Assembly (NCBI RefSeq): GCF_000613285.1
Contig: NZ_BAIN01000002.1
Coordinates: forward strand, 54,880-118,879
Length of the DNA: 64,000 nt
Reading direction: 5' to 3'
From: Acetobacter papayae JCM 25143
GTDB taxonomy: Bacteria > Pseudomonadota > Alphaproteobacteria > Acetobacterales > Acetobacteraceae
The notes below the pieces were generated by a model. That model saw only the letters and a program-made list of their open reading frames with translations, searched no databases and was not told the origin of the DNA. The position numbers and the translations under genes were made by a program. Positions 9,711 through 20,681 of the stretch are shown one piece after another; the first letter of the stretch is position 1; every line of letters starts with the position of its first letter.

Positions 9711-10190
9711 TCACCGGATAATCTGTGTAGGTTTATGCGGCGGCAGCTTGCGGGTCTTTACCACAAGCGTGTCGAGTTCCGACAGAAAGCGGGAACGGTC
9801 GGCTTTTCCAAAGGCGGAACTGCCCGAGGTTATGACGCCTGCAGCACGCAGGTCTGTCATAAGATTACGAGTGGCCAATGCCATGCCGATTGCATCGGAA
9901 TCCAGCCTTCGCCCTTTGGGTTCTAGCACTAAAGCGCCTTTTTCGATGCAGCGTGCTGCTAGAGGGATGTCAGAGGTAATGACAATATCCCGATCCTGAA
10001 CGCGTTCGGCTATCCAGTCATCGGCTACATCAGCCCCGGCTTCGACGACCACACGTTCAATCAGCGGGGAGGGGGGCACGGCAATCATGCGGTTGGAGAC
10101 AACATAAACATGCAGGCTATACCGGCCGGCAACCCGGTAGACTTCGTCTTTTACAGGGCAGGCATCTGAGTCAATAAATATCCGTATCAT
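9711..10190 (-). CDS. UPF0178 (YaiI/YqxD, DUF188) family protein
   Basis: A 159-residue soluble protein, intact and of normal family length. It begins MIRIFIDSDACPVKDEVYRV, the hallmark of the family, and has DDWIAERVQDRDIVITSDIPLA near residue 75, which resembles NYN/PIN-type acidic nuclease motifs. The biochemical role of the family is not established; a nuclease-like fold is suggested by the conserved Asp residues. No operon partner is evident: the porin is upstream with a 370-base gap and a TonB receptor lies on the other side. Confidence 0.88.
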   Translation of the reverse strand: MIRIFIDSDACPVKDEVYRVAGRYSLHVYVVSNRMIAVPPSPLIERVVVEAGADVADDWIAERVQDRDIVITSDIPLAARCIEKGALVLEPKGRRLDSDAIGMALATRNLMTDLRAAGVITSGSSAFGKADRSRFLSELDTLVVKTRKLPPHKPTQIIR

Positions 10191-10327
10191 GCGACAAGAG
10201 TGGCGTAATTCTTGTTCTGGTGCAATCAGCGGCGAGGGTATTTTCTGGAAAGAGAGGGCACTCCATCGTTTTATAGCCGAAAAATAAATGTCTGCATGAT
10301 GGAGCGCGCAGGAATGAAGAGAAAAAT

Positions 10328-12538
10328 TTACCAGCTATAACCTATGCTGGCCTGAGCATTACGGCGTTCGCCATAGTAGCAGTATTCTCCATCCGAGCCA
10401 TAAGCAAAGCAGTTGGCAATGTAATTTTTGTCAAAGAGGTTACGAACACTGGCCGATGCTTTCCAGCCACGGAGAGACGGCGAGAGGTTGGTCATGTCGT
10501 AACTGATCGATCCATCGAACAGGGCATATTGCGGAAGCCACACGCTGCCATATGTTGCCTCGCCACCATAAGCCTTGGCCGAGTAGCGCATGCCTCCGCC
10601 AAAACCGAGGCCCTTCAGTTTCCCTGAAGGCATTGTGTAAAAAGCGAACACAGAGGCATTACCTTTGCCCGACTGAATAAGGGGCATGCCGGTTGAGTCA
10701 TCCTTGATATTCTGGACGCTTACGGCGGCTGTCAGCATAAGATTACGAAACGGCTCAGCATGGGCTTCAAACTCGAAGCCATCCGAATGAACCAGTCCGC
10801 TTTGAACATTGTAGCCAGTATTGGCAACAGAAACGAGAACATTGCTCTGTTCGATATGAAAAGCAGCGGCTGTAAGAAGAACGGATGTGCCTGGGATCTG
10901 ATATTTAACACCTCCTTCGAGCTGTTTGCCGATAGAGGGATGAGCCTGCTGCAAGGTTATGCCGCCATCATTTGAAACACTACCAGACTGAGGCTGAAAA
11001 GACGTTGAGTAGCTGATATAGGGAGCCAGGCCAAAATCGAAATGATATAGCCTGATGCGCGCCATGTTATCTGGCTTGCGCTCTGCCGTGTATCGGATTG
11101 CTCAATGGATTCAATCTGATGCGACCGGTACCAGTCGTTACGAATACTGCCGTTGAGGATAAAACGCTTCCAGCGAATTTCATCCTGACCATACACGCCA
11201 ATCTGGTGAGAACGGGTGACATAGCTCAGAGCTGGTGTCAGGGCAGGAATGTCCATGTAATAGTCTGGGTGTAGCACATCCAGATCCGGTGCATCTCCAT
11301 AGGCTTCGTCATCGTTCGCTCTTTGCTGCATGTAGTCAAAGCCGAACATCAGTGTATGGCGTACAGGGCCGGTGCGAACCTGACCTTTGATCTGGCTGTC
11401 GAAGGCCAGATTATAGGTATGTTCACGCGTGCCATAGGCGGAGCGGGAGAGCATTGTGCCGCTGCTGCCGTCATCACTGTCGTAGTAACCGTTATTATAC
11501 ACGCTACGATAGACGGTCTTAATATCGTCATACCGTCCGCGAGAGCTGAAGCTCCAGTCTTTGTTGAAGCGATGGTTGAAAATATAGGTGATTGCACCCT
11601 GTCTACGATTGAACTTTTCGAAAGAGACATCGCCGTCATAAAAATTACGCGGCAGGTAGCCATATGAGGCGGGCTTGAGAGAACCGACCAGCGGAACACC
11701 CCCGTAGGAACCATTTTCCGGGTCATACTGGTAGTTGCCAAGCAATGTTAGAGTAGTTGGCCCATCGCCACCGAATGTAAAAGAAGCTGATACTGAAACG
11801 GCGGCTACCAGTTTGGCTGAGTTGGGTGTGCTGGCCATTCACCGTGCCGTAAATCCGATAGCGAACAAGCCCGTCATCAGTTGCAAACCCACCTACATCG
11901 GCATCGACACGGTAGAGATCGAACATGCCACCGGTTGTATTCACGCTGCCATATGAGCGCTGGTCAGTTGGCAGTTTGCTGGACAGAGCCGTTAAACCGC
12001 CCGGGCTGGACTGACCGTAAAGGGCAGAGGCGGGGCCTTTAAGCAGTTCTACACGAGCAAGACGTGAGGTATCGGTCTGGGCAACAGCAAAGCCGGTTGG
12101 ACTATCCTGAAGCTTTAGCCCATCAAGGAAAGTCGGCACGGTAAAGCCACGCAGGTCAAACAGGTCATAGCGGGTGCCTTCTCCACCGCGTGTATCTGCG
12201 GTAATGCCCGCAGCGTAACGCACCGCCTGATTGAGTGTGAGCACACCACGCACATCCATTTCGTTGCGGGTAATGACCGTGACTGACTGCGCCGTTTCAA
12301 CGAGAGGGGTGTTGGTCTTGGTGGCGGAAGAGGCAATGGTCGAGGTGTTATGCCCCCGTACCTCTATCTGTTCCGCCTGAACAACTGATGCCTTGGAAGG
12401 GGCGGAGGTGGCATGACTGGATGCAGCTGCCGCAGCCTCCTGTGGCTTGTCAGCCTTTTTTGTCTGATCGGCTGCGAAAGCTACATCATTCAAAGCGAGG
12501 GTGACAAGGGCCGTATAAACAATCCTGCTGCGCTGCAT
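10328..12538 (-). CDS. TonB-dependent ferrichrome-type siderophore receptor (two frameshifts as read)
   Basis: An outer-membrane receptor of the FhuA/FoxA class, about 735 residues. The pieces in order are a signal peptide (MQRSRIVYTALVTLALNDVAFAA), a plug domain (TPLVETAQSVTVITRNEMD, DLFDLRGF, LARVELLKGPASALYGQSS) and a barrel ending in ASIGYSW. The frame shifts near 11800-11825. Insertion of GC would give FSISASFTFGG; loss of one T is also possible. It shifts again near 11058, where one extra C gives ITWRASGLYHFDFG. It would import a ferric hydroxamate siderophore using TonB energy. The AraC regulator at 12809 lies just upstream on the same strand and may control it. AT-rich sequence at 12590-12625 is a possible Fur-controlled promoter, but I see no convincing Fur box. 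Confidence 0.82.
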
Positions 12539-12808
12539 ACCTAACTCATTTCGCGACCAGTCTCTCCTGTTTTGCAGGAGAAAGTGATCGGCATTGATAT
12601 TGCGAATAAGACTTAATTGCGCAGTTAGCCGCGTTTGGAACGCTTATCAAGCGACGAAACTCTCTCTGGCCCGAACGCCAGTATATTCTGCCTGATCGCC
12701 AACATTTGTGGCGGATGCATAGGCCAAAACGAGCTGAATCGTCGCGGTCAGTTAATTTTTCAGGAGAAAGGCAGAGGGCGCACGTCTTATTAATGCGTGA
12801 CGTAAGTC

Positions 12809-13603
12809 TTACACGCGGGGGAGAGACAGCGTGCCTGAGCGCAGCGCGCTGGGAGCAACGCCAAAGGTTTTGTGGAACATGGTGCTGAAGCTGCCAGCAT
12901 TCTCATAGCCGAGGTCAAACGCCACCTGTGCAACGGACTGGCCCGCCGTGATACGGGACGCGGCTTCAATTACCCGCACCCTGCGGCGCCATGTGGCAAA
13001 TCCCATTCCCATTTCCAGTTGAAACAGGCGGGTAAAAGTGCGCCGGGCCATGCCGGCCTCGCGGGCCCAGTAGTCGATATCGTGGCTGTTACCTGGGGTG
13101 TCGGTAATAGCCTCGCACACCCGCCGCAACCGGTGGTCTTTTGGCAGCAACACGCGCTCGGCAATGCGTGGTGCCCGCCTGATTTCATCAATGAGAAGCT
13201 GAGCGATCGCTGACATCCGCTCGTCCATGATGAAATCGTATTTCATGGTAACGATCTCATCCACCAACCCCCGAAGGAGCGAAGAGGCATCAAACATTTT
13301 TGGGGGAAGATCGGTCTTGGTCAGGTCTGGTTCGACATACACCACCTGAAACATCAGGTCGGTGCGGCAGCTTGCCTGATGGAGCGTGTTGGCCGGAAGC
13401 CACAGACATTGCCCCGGAGAGAGTACAAAGCTGCTGTCACGCGTGCTGACCGTCACGGTTCCGGCCAAAAATAGAGAGAGCTGGCCCCGGTCGTGTGTGT
13501 GAAAGCCATCTACGAAGCCACCGACATAGCAATCCGCAAAGCCTACGACAGGCGGCGAATGGCCCGGAAGATCGGCACTACGCTTCATGATGGGGTCATC
13601 CAC
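12809..13603 (-). CDS. AraC-family transcriptional regulator with cupin sensor domain
   Basis: A 264-residue intact protein. The N-terminal half is a cupin/AraC-binding domain (HDRGQLSLFLAGTVTVSTRD, then LSPGQCLWLPANTLHQA). The C-terminal ~100 residues hold two helix-turn-helices, ending with the AraC signature VAFDLGYENAGSFSTMFHKTF. It sits between gcd and the siderophore receptor on the same strand. The ligand cannot be told from sequence. Control of the downstream receptor or of the upstream glucose dehydrogenase are both reasonable guesses. Confidence 0.9.
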   Translation of the reverse strand: MDDPIMKRSADLPGHSPPVVGFADCYVGGFVDGFHTHDRGQLSLFLAGTVTVSTRDSSFVLSPGQCLWLPANTLHQASCRTDLMFQVVYVEPDLTKTDLPPKMFDASSLLRGLVDEIVTMKYDFIMDERMSAIAQLLIDEIRRAPRIAERVLLPKDHRLRRVCEAITDTPGNSHDIDYWAREAGMARRTFTRLFQLEMGMGFATWRRRVRVIEAASRITAGQSVAQVAFDLGYENAGSFSTMFHKTFGVAPSALRSGTLSLPRV

Positions 13604-13763
13604 TCCGTTTTCTTTTCGTAAAAATTATCTGAAAAGATAGAAAACGGCGATATCTTTTCAGGCATCAGTCAGCCTCATCATGTCCCTTCCTCTGTCATGT
13701 AGAGTATGATGGACATGGCTGGCTATCAAAATGGCTACTGGCCGCCTGATTTTGCCATAAGGA

Positions 13764-13789
13764 GGGCGGGCACCCTGTGGCACCCGCCC
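13764..13789 (-). terminator. Putative terminator of gcd
   Basis: Read on the minus strand, GGGCGGG-TG-CC and GG-TG-CCCGCCC form an 11-bp stem (two G-U pairs) with a four-base loop, six bases after the gcd stop codon. The following sequence has only a short T-rich part, so termination strength is uncertain. Confidence 0.6.
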
Positions 13790-13795
13790 GTTTAT

Positions 13796-16214
13796 TTATT
13801 CTTTGGTGGGCAGATCAAAGGCAATGACGTCATCCGCTACATCAGGCGAGTGGCTGGCGCCGCCGACTGAAATCACGACATATTCCTTGCCTGTTTTAGG
13901 CGATTTGTAGACTAGCGGTGCGGCAACAGCACCAGCGGGCAGGGGGGCTTTCCACAGTTCCTTGCCGTTCATACTGTCCAGCGCGCGCAGGTAGTAATCC
14001 TGTGTGCCAGCAAAGAACAGCAGCCCGGAAGCCGTGCTTGTCGGGCCACCCAGAGTGGGCATGCCCATCGGCATGGGCAGATGGCTTTTGATGCCCATTG
14101 GACCAAGCTGCTCGGCTGTACCCATCGGCACCTGCCAAAGGAGTTTTTTGGTACGCAGGTCGATAGCACTCATGGTGCCAAATGGCGGGGTGTTGCAAGG
14201 CACCTGCAAGGGCGATTGCAGGATGTCGATCCGCACACCGGAATAAGGGCCAGCAATCTGCGGGCGGAGCGTGCCCATGAAGCCCGGCACTTCGTCGGTT
14301 GAAATCTTGTAATGCTTGGCGTCTTCATGGTTCACCAGCATCATGCGCAGGGGCATACGCATATCATTGACGAACAGGATGTCGTTTGCCTCGTCAATTG
14401 ATATGCCACCCCAGTTCATACCACCCAGCAGGCTGGGCCACTCGATGTAGGGCTTCTCGCCGGGGGGCGTGAAGGGGCCTTCGTAAACCGAGTTCTTGAA
14501 CATGATACGGCAGTAGAGCTGGTCAAAGGTGCTAACACCCCACATCGCCTGTTCGGACAGAGGATCAGCCCGATAGTGGGCATACCGACCGAGAACGGCT
14601 GTGTTGGGGAAAGATGCTCGCCCTGTGCTGCAGGTGTAGTCGGAACGGCGCGTTCTTCCACCGGTGTTACGAACTCACCATTCCGACGGTCGATAACAAA
14701 GATATGGCCGGTCTTGGTGGTCTGGATCAGCGATGGAACCTTCTCACCTTTCTCATTGGTAACGTCATAGAGCACCGGCTGGGACGGCAGATCGAAATCC
14801 CATACGTCGTGATGGATGAGCTGACGCACCCATTTGGTTTTACCAGTGGTGGCATCAACCGCGACAACAGCCGCGCCGAACCTGTTTTTCACCTCGTCAC
14901 GATCACCACCCCAATAGTCGGGTGGGCCATTGCCGGTGGGCAGGTAAACCTGATTCAGAGCCTTGTCATAGGTCGGAATAGCCCAGACATTCGGTGTTTC
15001 CAGCGTAAAGGGTGTATTGGCATCAGGCGGGACAGCATTATCGGGATTGCCAACATCCCATGCCCAGACCAGAGCACCGGTGCGCACATCATAGGCCCGC
15101 ACCACACCCGAGGGCTCACCATGCACGATATCGCGTACCCAGCCGCCAATAACTGCCAGATGCCCCATGACAACCGGCAGCGCTGTCGGGTGGTAGCGCT
15201 TGCTGTTTTCTGTCGGCCCCATGTTTTGCATCAGATCAACAAAGCCGTTGTTGCCAAATCCCGGGCAGAGGGCACCAGTATGGGCATCGAGCGCGAACAG
15301 GCGAGCATCAACAGTGGAGACCAGAATACGCTGGGCACAGGTTGATCCGCTGCAGCCTGCCGGTCTTCAATCGTCAGGCTCTCATCGGCCATGATGTCAT
15401 GATAACCGACCCCACGGCAGGAGACATGCTCCTGAGTGTGCGCGTGCGGATCAAAGCGCCAGATTTCTTTGCCGCTATCAGCGTCAATCGCCGCGACAAC
15501 ATTCTCCGGTGTGCACGTATATAATGTTGTGCCGACCTGCATCGGGGTGTTTTCGTCAACCCCGGCTCCCGGCCCCTTGGTGCGACGGCCGGTGTGATAC
15601 ACCCATGCAACCTTCAGGTTCGCAACATTCTGGGGGGTGATCTGGGTATAGGGAACGTAACGTGTGCCGTTTATGTTACGCCCGTAAAACTGCCAGTCAT
15701 CCGGCTGTGGGGGAACAATGGAGGCCACACGCGGCTTACCCAGCCCAGGCCCCTCAATACCGCCATGGGGCGAGAACATTGCGACGACAGCTACAACGAC
15801 ACCGGCCAGAAGAGCAACGCCGCCACCCGCGCTAGTCCGTCTTGCGGTAGAGGGCATGTCTGGCTGTATCGCAACTGTCAGCAGGCTAAGCATGAGCAGG
15901 ATTGCAGGCACCATCAGGCGGGGGAGCAGAGGCCAGAAAGCCAGTGCCGGAGCATCATAAAGCGCCCAGCCCACGGTCGCGATAAAGATCAGGAGGGAGA
16001 GGGAAAGAGCCCATGCCGCCCTGTTTCTGAGCAAAAAAAGCGTAGCCAGAACCACATAGCCAGCGCCAGCTAGAAAATAGTAAAGCGAACCGCCCAGCCG
16101 CATGAGCTGAAAGCCGCCAAAGAGAAGAGCAAGACCAACGGCCAGACTGATTAACGCAAAAGCAATCCGGCACCCGCTGGCAGCCCAAGATCGATGAGTT
16201 GATGTGATGTTCAT
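13796..16214 (-). CDS. gcd: Membrane-bound PQQ-dependent glucose dehydrogenase (two frameshifts as read)
   Basis: About 806 residues once joined, the usual length. Five hydrophobic helices occupy the first ~150 residues (e.g. LISLAVGLALLFGGFQLM). The periplasmic eight-bladed propeller follows, starting DDWQFYGRNINGTRYVPYTQ and including TGNGPPDYWGGDRDE, WDFDLPSQPVLYD and WPSLLGGMNWGGISID. The frame shifts near 15335 (joined protein reads DQPCAQRILVSTVDARLFAL) and near 14560 (PTIGADPLSEQAMWGV, needing one extra G in a G run). The enzyme oxidises glucose to gluconolactone in the periplasm and passes electrons to ubiquinone, the classic oxidative fermentation step of acetic acid bacteria. It is transcribed alone, away from acnB. 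If the shifts were real the enzyme would be dead. Confidence 0.92.
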
Positions 16215-17055
16215 TCCTGTTGTTCCACAATTGGGGATTCCGCGCTTCGAGCGGTGTTTGCATCATGGCGGGCAGTTCTGCGGATGGATGTTCTGCTTGG
16301 CGTCCGTTTTAACGCCGAGCGTTTCAGAACTGTCATGCCGGGCCTCATAGGCAGAGTGTTCGTTCCGGCCTGATGGTTCTGTTGAAGGGCGCTTAATTGC
16401 GTTCAAATAAGATCATCATCGCCTCCCTGCTGGGAGTGAGAACAATCATAAGCGCTTGAAACATAGCATCAGTCGGAAAGCGAAGTACTGCACAGATCAA
16501 AACCAGCGGGGTCGGGGGGTGATGATTCTATCTTGTAATAACATATTGCGATACCCCTGAACTGCTTCGGGGTAATGACACGCCTTGTCGGTCATACACA
16601 TTAAGGTCAAAGGGGAGCGTGCCAGCGGGCTTAGCCCATCATAGCGGGCTCATACTGTCTCGGGGCCAAAAACTCAGCCAATCCGGGGATTATGGGGCCT
16701 GCCCCCTGCTATGTTTCTGGGCTGTCGGGAAGACGGCTTTCCCTTTCATGTTTGAAGCATACAAACCAAGCTCAGTGCCGGAAAATTGAAATGACAAACG
16801 CCGTGCCAGCGTGCAGATCAGAAAAGCCCGGTGGGGTATAAATCAGTAACTTGCATATCGCATGATTAATGAGTGTGCAGGTTGCTGTTTTTAGCGGTCA
16901 ACGCTGGATTAAAAGGGCTGTTTTGCTCAAATGCCGTGTCTTGTCAGTCAACAGATGTTGGCGTAACTGATGGCGGCAAGAGCCTTTAAGTTAACAATAG
17001 CCGGTTTGCGTGGCCGCGCTTCAGGTCCATACACCTCAAAGACGTTGGGATTGCG
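16215..17055. other. 840-base divergent promoter region between gcd and acnB
   Basis: No convincing gene. A small hairpin lies at 16552-16574 (TACCCC/GGGGTA, extended by GAA/TTC). Another possible hairpin, GGGAA...TTCCC followed by T-rich sequence, lies near 16726-16745 and could end a small RNA. Neither is strong. The acnB start has only a weak ribosome site (GGGATTGCG). Confidence 0.4.
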
Positions 17056-19845
17056 ATGAACGCCTATTCAGATTACCTGAGCGAAATCAAGGACAGAGCA
17101 AACCAGGGGCTCGCTCCCAAGCCAATCGACGATGGTGCACTCGTTAGTGACATTATTGCATTGATTGAGGACGCAGGGAACGAGCAGCGGGCAGATGCCC
17201 TCAAGTTCTTTATTTACAACACATTGCCCGGCACCACGAGTGCAGCAGATGTCAAAGCGGCCTTTCTGAAAAAGATTGTGCTGGGTGAAACGGTTGTCCC
17301 GGAAATTACCCCTGCTTTTGCGCTTGAGCTGCTGTCGCACATGAAGGGTGGCCCATCGGTCCGGGTTTTGCTTGATATCGCTCTGGGTAAAGAGAGCCCC
17401 ATCGCCCGTCAGGCAGGCGAAGTGCTGAAAACTCAGGTTTTCCTGTACGATGCTGATATGTTCCGGCTGCGCGATGCCTTCAAGGCGGGCAATCCCATCG
17501 CTGAGGACGTGCTTAAGAGCTATGCCAAGGCTGAATTTTTTACCAAGCTTCCCGATGTTGAAGACGAAATCAAGGTCGTAACCTTTATCGCGGCTGAGGG
17601 CGATATTTCGACCGATCTTCTGTCTCCCGGGAATCAGGCGCATTCACGTTCGGATCGCGAACTGCACGGCCAGTGCATGATTTCTCCCGCAGCGCAGCAG
17701 GAAATTGTTGCCTTGCAGAAACAGCACCCTGACAAACGGGTGATGATGATTGCCGAGAAAGGCACCATGGGTGTCGGCTCGTCTCGTATGTCCGGTGTGA
17801 ACAACGTGGCGCTTTGGACCGGCAAGCAGGCCAGCCCCTATGTTCCTTTCGTCAACTTTGCCCCGATTGTTGCTGGCACCAACGGCATTTCGCCCATTTT
17901 TGCCACAACTGTTGACGTGACCGGCGGTATCGGGATCAACCTGAAAAACTGGGTCAGAAAAACCGATAAGGACGGCAAGCCTGTTCTGGATAACGATGGC
18001 AATCCCATCTTGGAACAGAAATACTCTGTTGCCACTGGCACTGTTTTAACAATTGATGTGAAAAATAAGCAGCTGCGTGATGAAGCCGGGAAAGAACTGG
18101 TCGATATTGCCGCTGCATTCACACCCCAGAAACTGGAGTTCATGAAAGCCGGTAGCTCTTACGCTATTGTTTTCGGCAAGAAACTCCAGACATTTGCCGC
18201 GCAAACGCTGGGTGTCGAACCGGTTACGGTTTTTGCCTCCAATAAAGAAATTGCGATCGAAGGGCAGGGGCTGACCGCGGTTGAAAAAATCTTCAACCGT
18301 AATGCAGTTGGCGTTACTCCGGGCAAGATCCTGCATGCAGGTTCTGATGTTCGGGTGAAGGTGAATATCGTCGGCTCACAAGATACCACCGGCCTGATGA
18401 CCGCGCAGGAACTTGAGGCAATGGCGGCTACCGTCATTTCCCCTCTGGTCGATGGCGCGTATCAGTCTGGCTGTCACACAGCCTCCGTCTGGGACAAAAA
18501 AGCTCAGGCGAATATCCCCAAGCTCATGAAGTTCATGAACGATTTTGGCCTCATCACGGCGCGTGATCCCAAAGGGGTCTATCACGCGATGACCGACGTC
18601 ATTCATAAAGTGCTGAATGACATCACTGTCGATGACTGGGCTATCATTATCGGTGGTGACAGTCATACCCGTATGTCCAAAGGGGTGGCTTTCGGTGCTG
18701 ACTCAGGCACGGTCGCTCTGGCGCTGGCTACGGGTGAAGCAACCATGCCAATTCCACAGTCTGTGAAAGTGACCTTCAAGGGCACGATGCAGCCGCACAT
18801 GGACTTCCGTGATGTTGTGCACGCGACCCAGGCGCAGATGCTCAAACAATGTGGCGATAACGTCTTTCAGGGCCGCATTATTGAAGTTCATATTGGCACG
18901 CTGCTTGCCGATCAGGCCTTTACGTTCACGGACTGGACAGCGGAGATGAAGGCCAAGGCCTCCATCTGTATCTCGCAGGATGAGACGCTGATAGAGTCAC
19001 TGGAAATCGCCAAGTCGCGCATTCAGATCATGATCGACAAGGGCATGGAAAATGCCGCTGGCACGCTGAAGGGGCTGATCGCCAAAGCGGATAAGCGCAT
19101 TGCCGAGATCCGTTCGGGCGAAAAGCCGGCCCTTGCTCCTGACGTCAATGCAAAATATTTTGCCGAAGTCGTGGTTGATCTTGACGTCATCAATGAGCCG
19201 ATGATTGCAGACCCCGATGTGAATAATCCGGATGTGTCCAAACGCTACACCCACGACACCATCCGCCCGATTTCGTACTATGACGGCACCAAGAAAGTTG
19301 ACCTTGGTTTTGTGGGTTCGTGCATGGTGCATAAAGGCGATATGAAAATCGTCGCGCAGATGCTCAAAAATCTGGAAAAAGCACGAGGCAAGGTAGAGTT
19401 CAAGGCACCACTGGTTGTTGCAGCACCAACCTACAACATCATTGATGAACTCAAAGCCGAGGGCGATTGGGAAATTCTCGAACGCTATTCCGGTTTTGAA
19501 TTCAGCGACCTGTTGCCCAAGGCCAATGCACGGACTGAATACGAAAACGTCCTTTATCTGGAACGTCCGGGCTGCAACCTGTGCATGGGCAATCAGGAAA
19601 AGGCAGAGAAGGGAGACACCGTTCTCGCTACTTCCACCCGCCTGTTCCAGGGGCGCGTTGTAGAAGACTCCAGCGATAAAAAGGGTGAGTCCCTTCTGGC
19701 CTCTACCCCGGTCGTGGTGTTGTCGGCCATTCTTGGCCGTATGCCCAGCACTGAAGAATATATGGCCGCCGTCGAAGGTATTGATCTGACCAAATTCGCT
19801 CCGCCGAAAGTTGCTCCGATTGATGCCCAGTCCGTGCATTACTAA
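17056..19845 (+). CDS. acnB: Aconitate hydratase B (bifunctional aconitase / 2-methylisocitrate dehydratase)
   Basis: A 929-residue intact protein, longer than the ~865 residues of the E. coli enzyme. Order: HEAT-like N-terminal domain (residues ~1-160), swivel domain (~170-390), then the catalytic core. Active-site and [4Fe-4S] motifs are SGCHTASVWDKKAQ (~473), GGDSHTRMSKGVAFG (~533), GFVGSCMVHKGDMK (~750) and the cluster motif ERPGCNLCMGNQEKA (~836). It isomerises citrate and isocitrate in the TCA cycle and may also serve the methylcitrate cycle. The extra length includes a linker around VRKTDKDGKPVLDNDG (~300), common in the long AcnB subgroup. It is the longest undisturbed frame in the window and stands alone between terminator and promoter regions. 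Confidence 0.96.
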   Translation: MNAYSDYLSEIKDRANQGLAPKPIDDGALVSDIIALIEDAGNEQRADALKFFIYNTLPGTTSAADVKAAFLKKIVLGETVVPEITPAFALELLSHMKGGPSVRVLLDIALGKESPIARQAGEVLKTQVFLYDADMFRLRDAFKAGNPIAEDVLKSYAKAEFFTKLPDVEDEIKVVTFIAAEGDISTDLLSPGNQAHSRSDRELHGQCMISPAAQQEIVALQKQHPDKRVMMIAEKGTMGVGSSRMSGVNNVALWTGKQASPYVPFVNFAPIVAGTNGISPIFATTVDVTGGIGINLKNWVRKTDKDGKPVLDNDGNPILEQKYSVATGTVLTIDVKNKQLRDEAGKELVDIAAAFTPQKLEFMKAGSSYAIVFGKKLQTFAAQTLGVEPVTVFASNKEIAIEGQGLTAVEKIFNRNAVGVTPGKILHAGSDVRVKVNIVGSQDTTGLMTAQELEAMAATVISPLVDGAYQSGCHTASVWDKKAQANIPKLMKFMNDFGLITARDPKGVYHAMTDVIHKVLNDITVDDWAIIIGGDSHTRMSKGVAFGADSGTVALALATGEATMPIPQSVKVTFKGTMQPHMDFRDVVHATQAQMLKQCGDNVFQGRIIEVHIGTLLADQAFTFTDWTAEMKAKASICISQDETLIESLEIAKSRIQIMIDKGMENAAGTLKGLIAKADKRIAEIRSGEKPALAPDVNAKYFAEVVVDLDVINEPMIADPDVNNPDVSKRYTHDTIRPISYYDGTKKVDLGFVGSCMVHKGDMKIVAQMLKNLEKARGKVEFKAPLVVAAPTYNIIDELKAEGDWEILERYSGFEFSDLLPKANARTEYENVLYLERPGCNLCMGNQEKAEKGDTVLATSTRLFQGRVVEDSSDKKGESLLASTPVVVLSAILGRMPSTEEYMAAVEGIDLTKFAPPKVAPIDAQSVHY

Positions 19846-19855
19846 GCTGATTTCT

Positions 19856-19882
19856 TGCCAGATAGGTTTTTCTTATCTGGCA
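19856..19882 (+). terminator. First hairpin after acnB
   Basis: TGCCAGATA and TATCTGGCA form a perfect 9-bp stem ten bases after the acnB stop. It is not followed by a T-run, so it may protect the mRNA end or attenuate. Confidence 0.5.
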
Positions 19883-19970
19883 GGTCTGCTTTCTGTGTAA
19901 AACGCGAAAAAACACCCTTTTAAAGCCTGATTAAATGCTTTTGGGGGCGTGACGTTTCTGACTGATACTC

Positions 19971-20006
19971 TGCCACTCTTGCCCTCGGGCAGAGTGGCAT
20001 TTTTTA
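19971..20006 (+). terminator. Rho-independent terminator downstream of acnB
   Basis: TGCCACTCT(T)GCCC and GGGCAGAGTGGCA form a 13-bp stem with one bulged T and a TC loop, followed by six Ts. Confidence 0.85.
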
Positions 20007-20274
20007 TGTTATGCCTGCATAGGGCATCCGCTATGTGGACTCTCTGGTGCATTTTTGCAGTGCAGCGACTGCTGATATGCCGATAGCCGCAAGCGTATCA
20101 TATTTTGCACTATATATTTAAAAGCGGTACAACGACCCGTGGCAGATTGTTTTTCTTGTATTCACAATTATCCTTGATAATGCGGGCTATGCTTCTGAAT
20201 AGAGCATAAAAGGGAACGAATACCCTGTGTTGAATGTTCTGTAATTTTCTCACCACTATGGAAGGAAAATAGGA

Positions 20275-20613
20275 ATGGCTGCTCACTTCGAAATATACAA
20301 GGACAAGGCCGGAGAATACCGTTTCCATCTGAAAGCGGCCAATGGCGAGATCATTCTTGTCAGTGAGGGGTACAAACAGCACGCCAGCGCTGTTCATGGC
20401 ATAGAGTCAGTGAGGAAGAATGCTGTTGATGACAAACGCTACGAGCGCAAGGTGTCAGCATCCGGTAAGCCGTATTTCAACCTGAAAGCTGCGAATGGCG
20501 AGGTGATCGGCACAAGCCAGCTCTATGCCAGCGACCAGACATGCGAACACGGTATTGAAGCGGTTAAAAAAACAGCACCAGAGGCGTCTGTTCACGATCT
20601 GAGTGCCGGATAG
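20275..20613 (+). CDS. YegP-family (DUF1508) protein
   Basis: A 112-residue intact protein with two copies of the ~48-residue YegP repeat: FEIYKDKAGEYRFHLKAANG in the first half and RKVSASGKPYFNLKAANGEV in the second. Each repeat forms a beta-beta-alpha unit found in small bacterial proteins of unknown biochemical function. A ribosome site, AAGGAAAATAGG, precedes the ATG. It stands alone between terminators. Confidence 0.9.
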   Translation: MAAHFEIYKDKAGEYRFHLKAANGEIILVSEGYKQHASAVHGIESVRKNAVDDKRYERKVSASGKPYFNLKAANGEVIGTSQLYASDQTCEHGIEAVKKTAPEASVHDLSAG

Positions 20614-20631
20614 TCGTAAGAAGCCAGAGGT

Positions 20632-20676
20632 AAACACAGCCAAGGCGCCTGTTTGTAAGGCACCTTGGCTGTGTTT
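20632..20676. terminator. Bidirectional terminator between the YegP-like gene and mscS
   Basis: AAACACAGCCAAGG-C-GCC and GGC-A-CCTTGGCTGTGTTT form an 18-bp stem with a single mismatch, with T-rich ends in both directions, between two converging genes. Confidence 0.85.
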
Positions 20677-20681
20677 GATGG

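Noticed and set aside
12590..12625. Fur box upstream of the ferrichrome-type receptor
   Set aside because: The AT-rich TTGCGAATAAGACTTAATTG stretch is only loosely symmetric and matches the Fur consensus poorly.
16552..16574. Small RNA or riboswitch in the gcd/acnB gap
   Set aside because: Only a short stem is visible; no conserved riboswitch elements or clear promoter-terminator pair.
18997..19839. 280-codon minus-strand frame opposite acnB
   Set aside because: It lies fully inside the conserved aconitase gene and shows no domain of its own.
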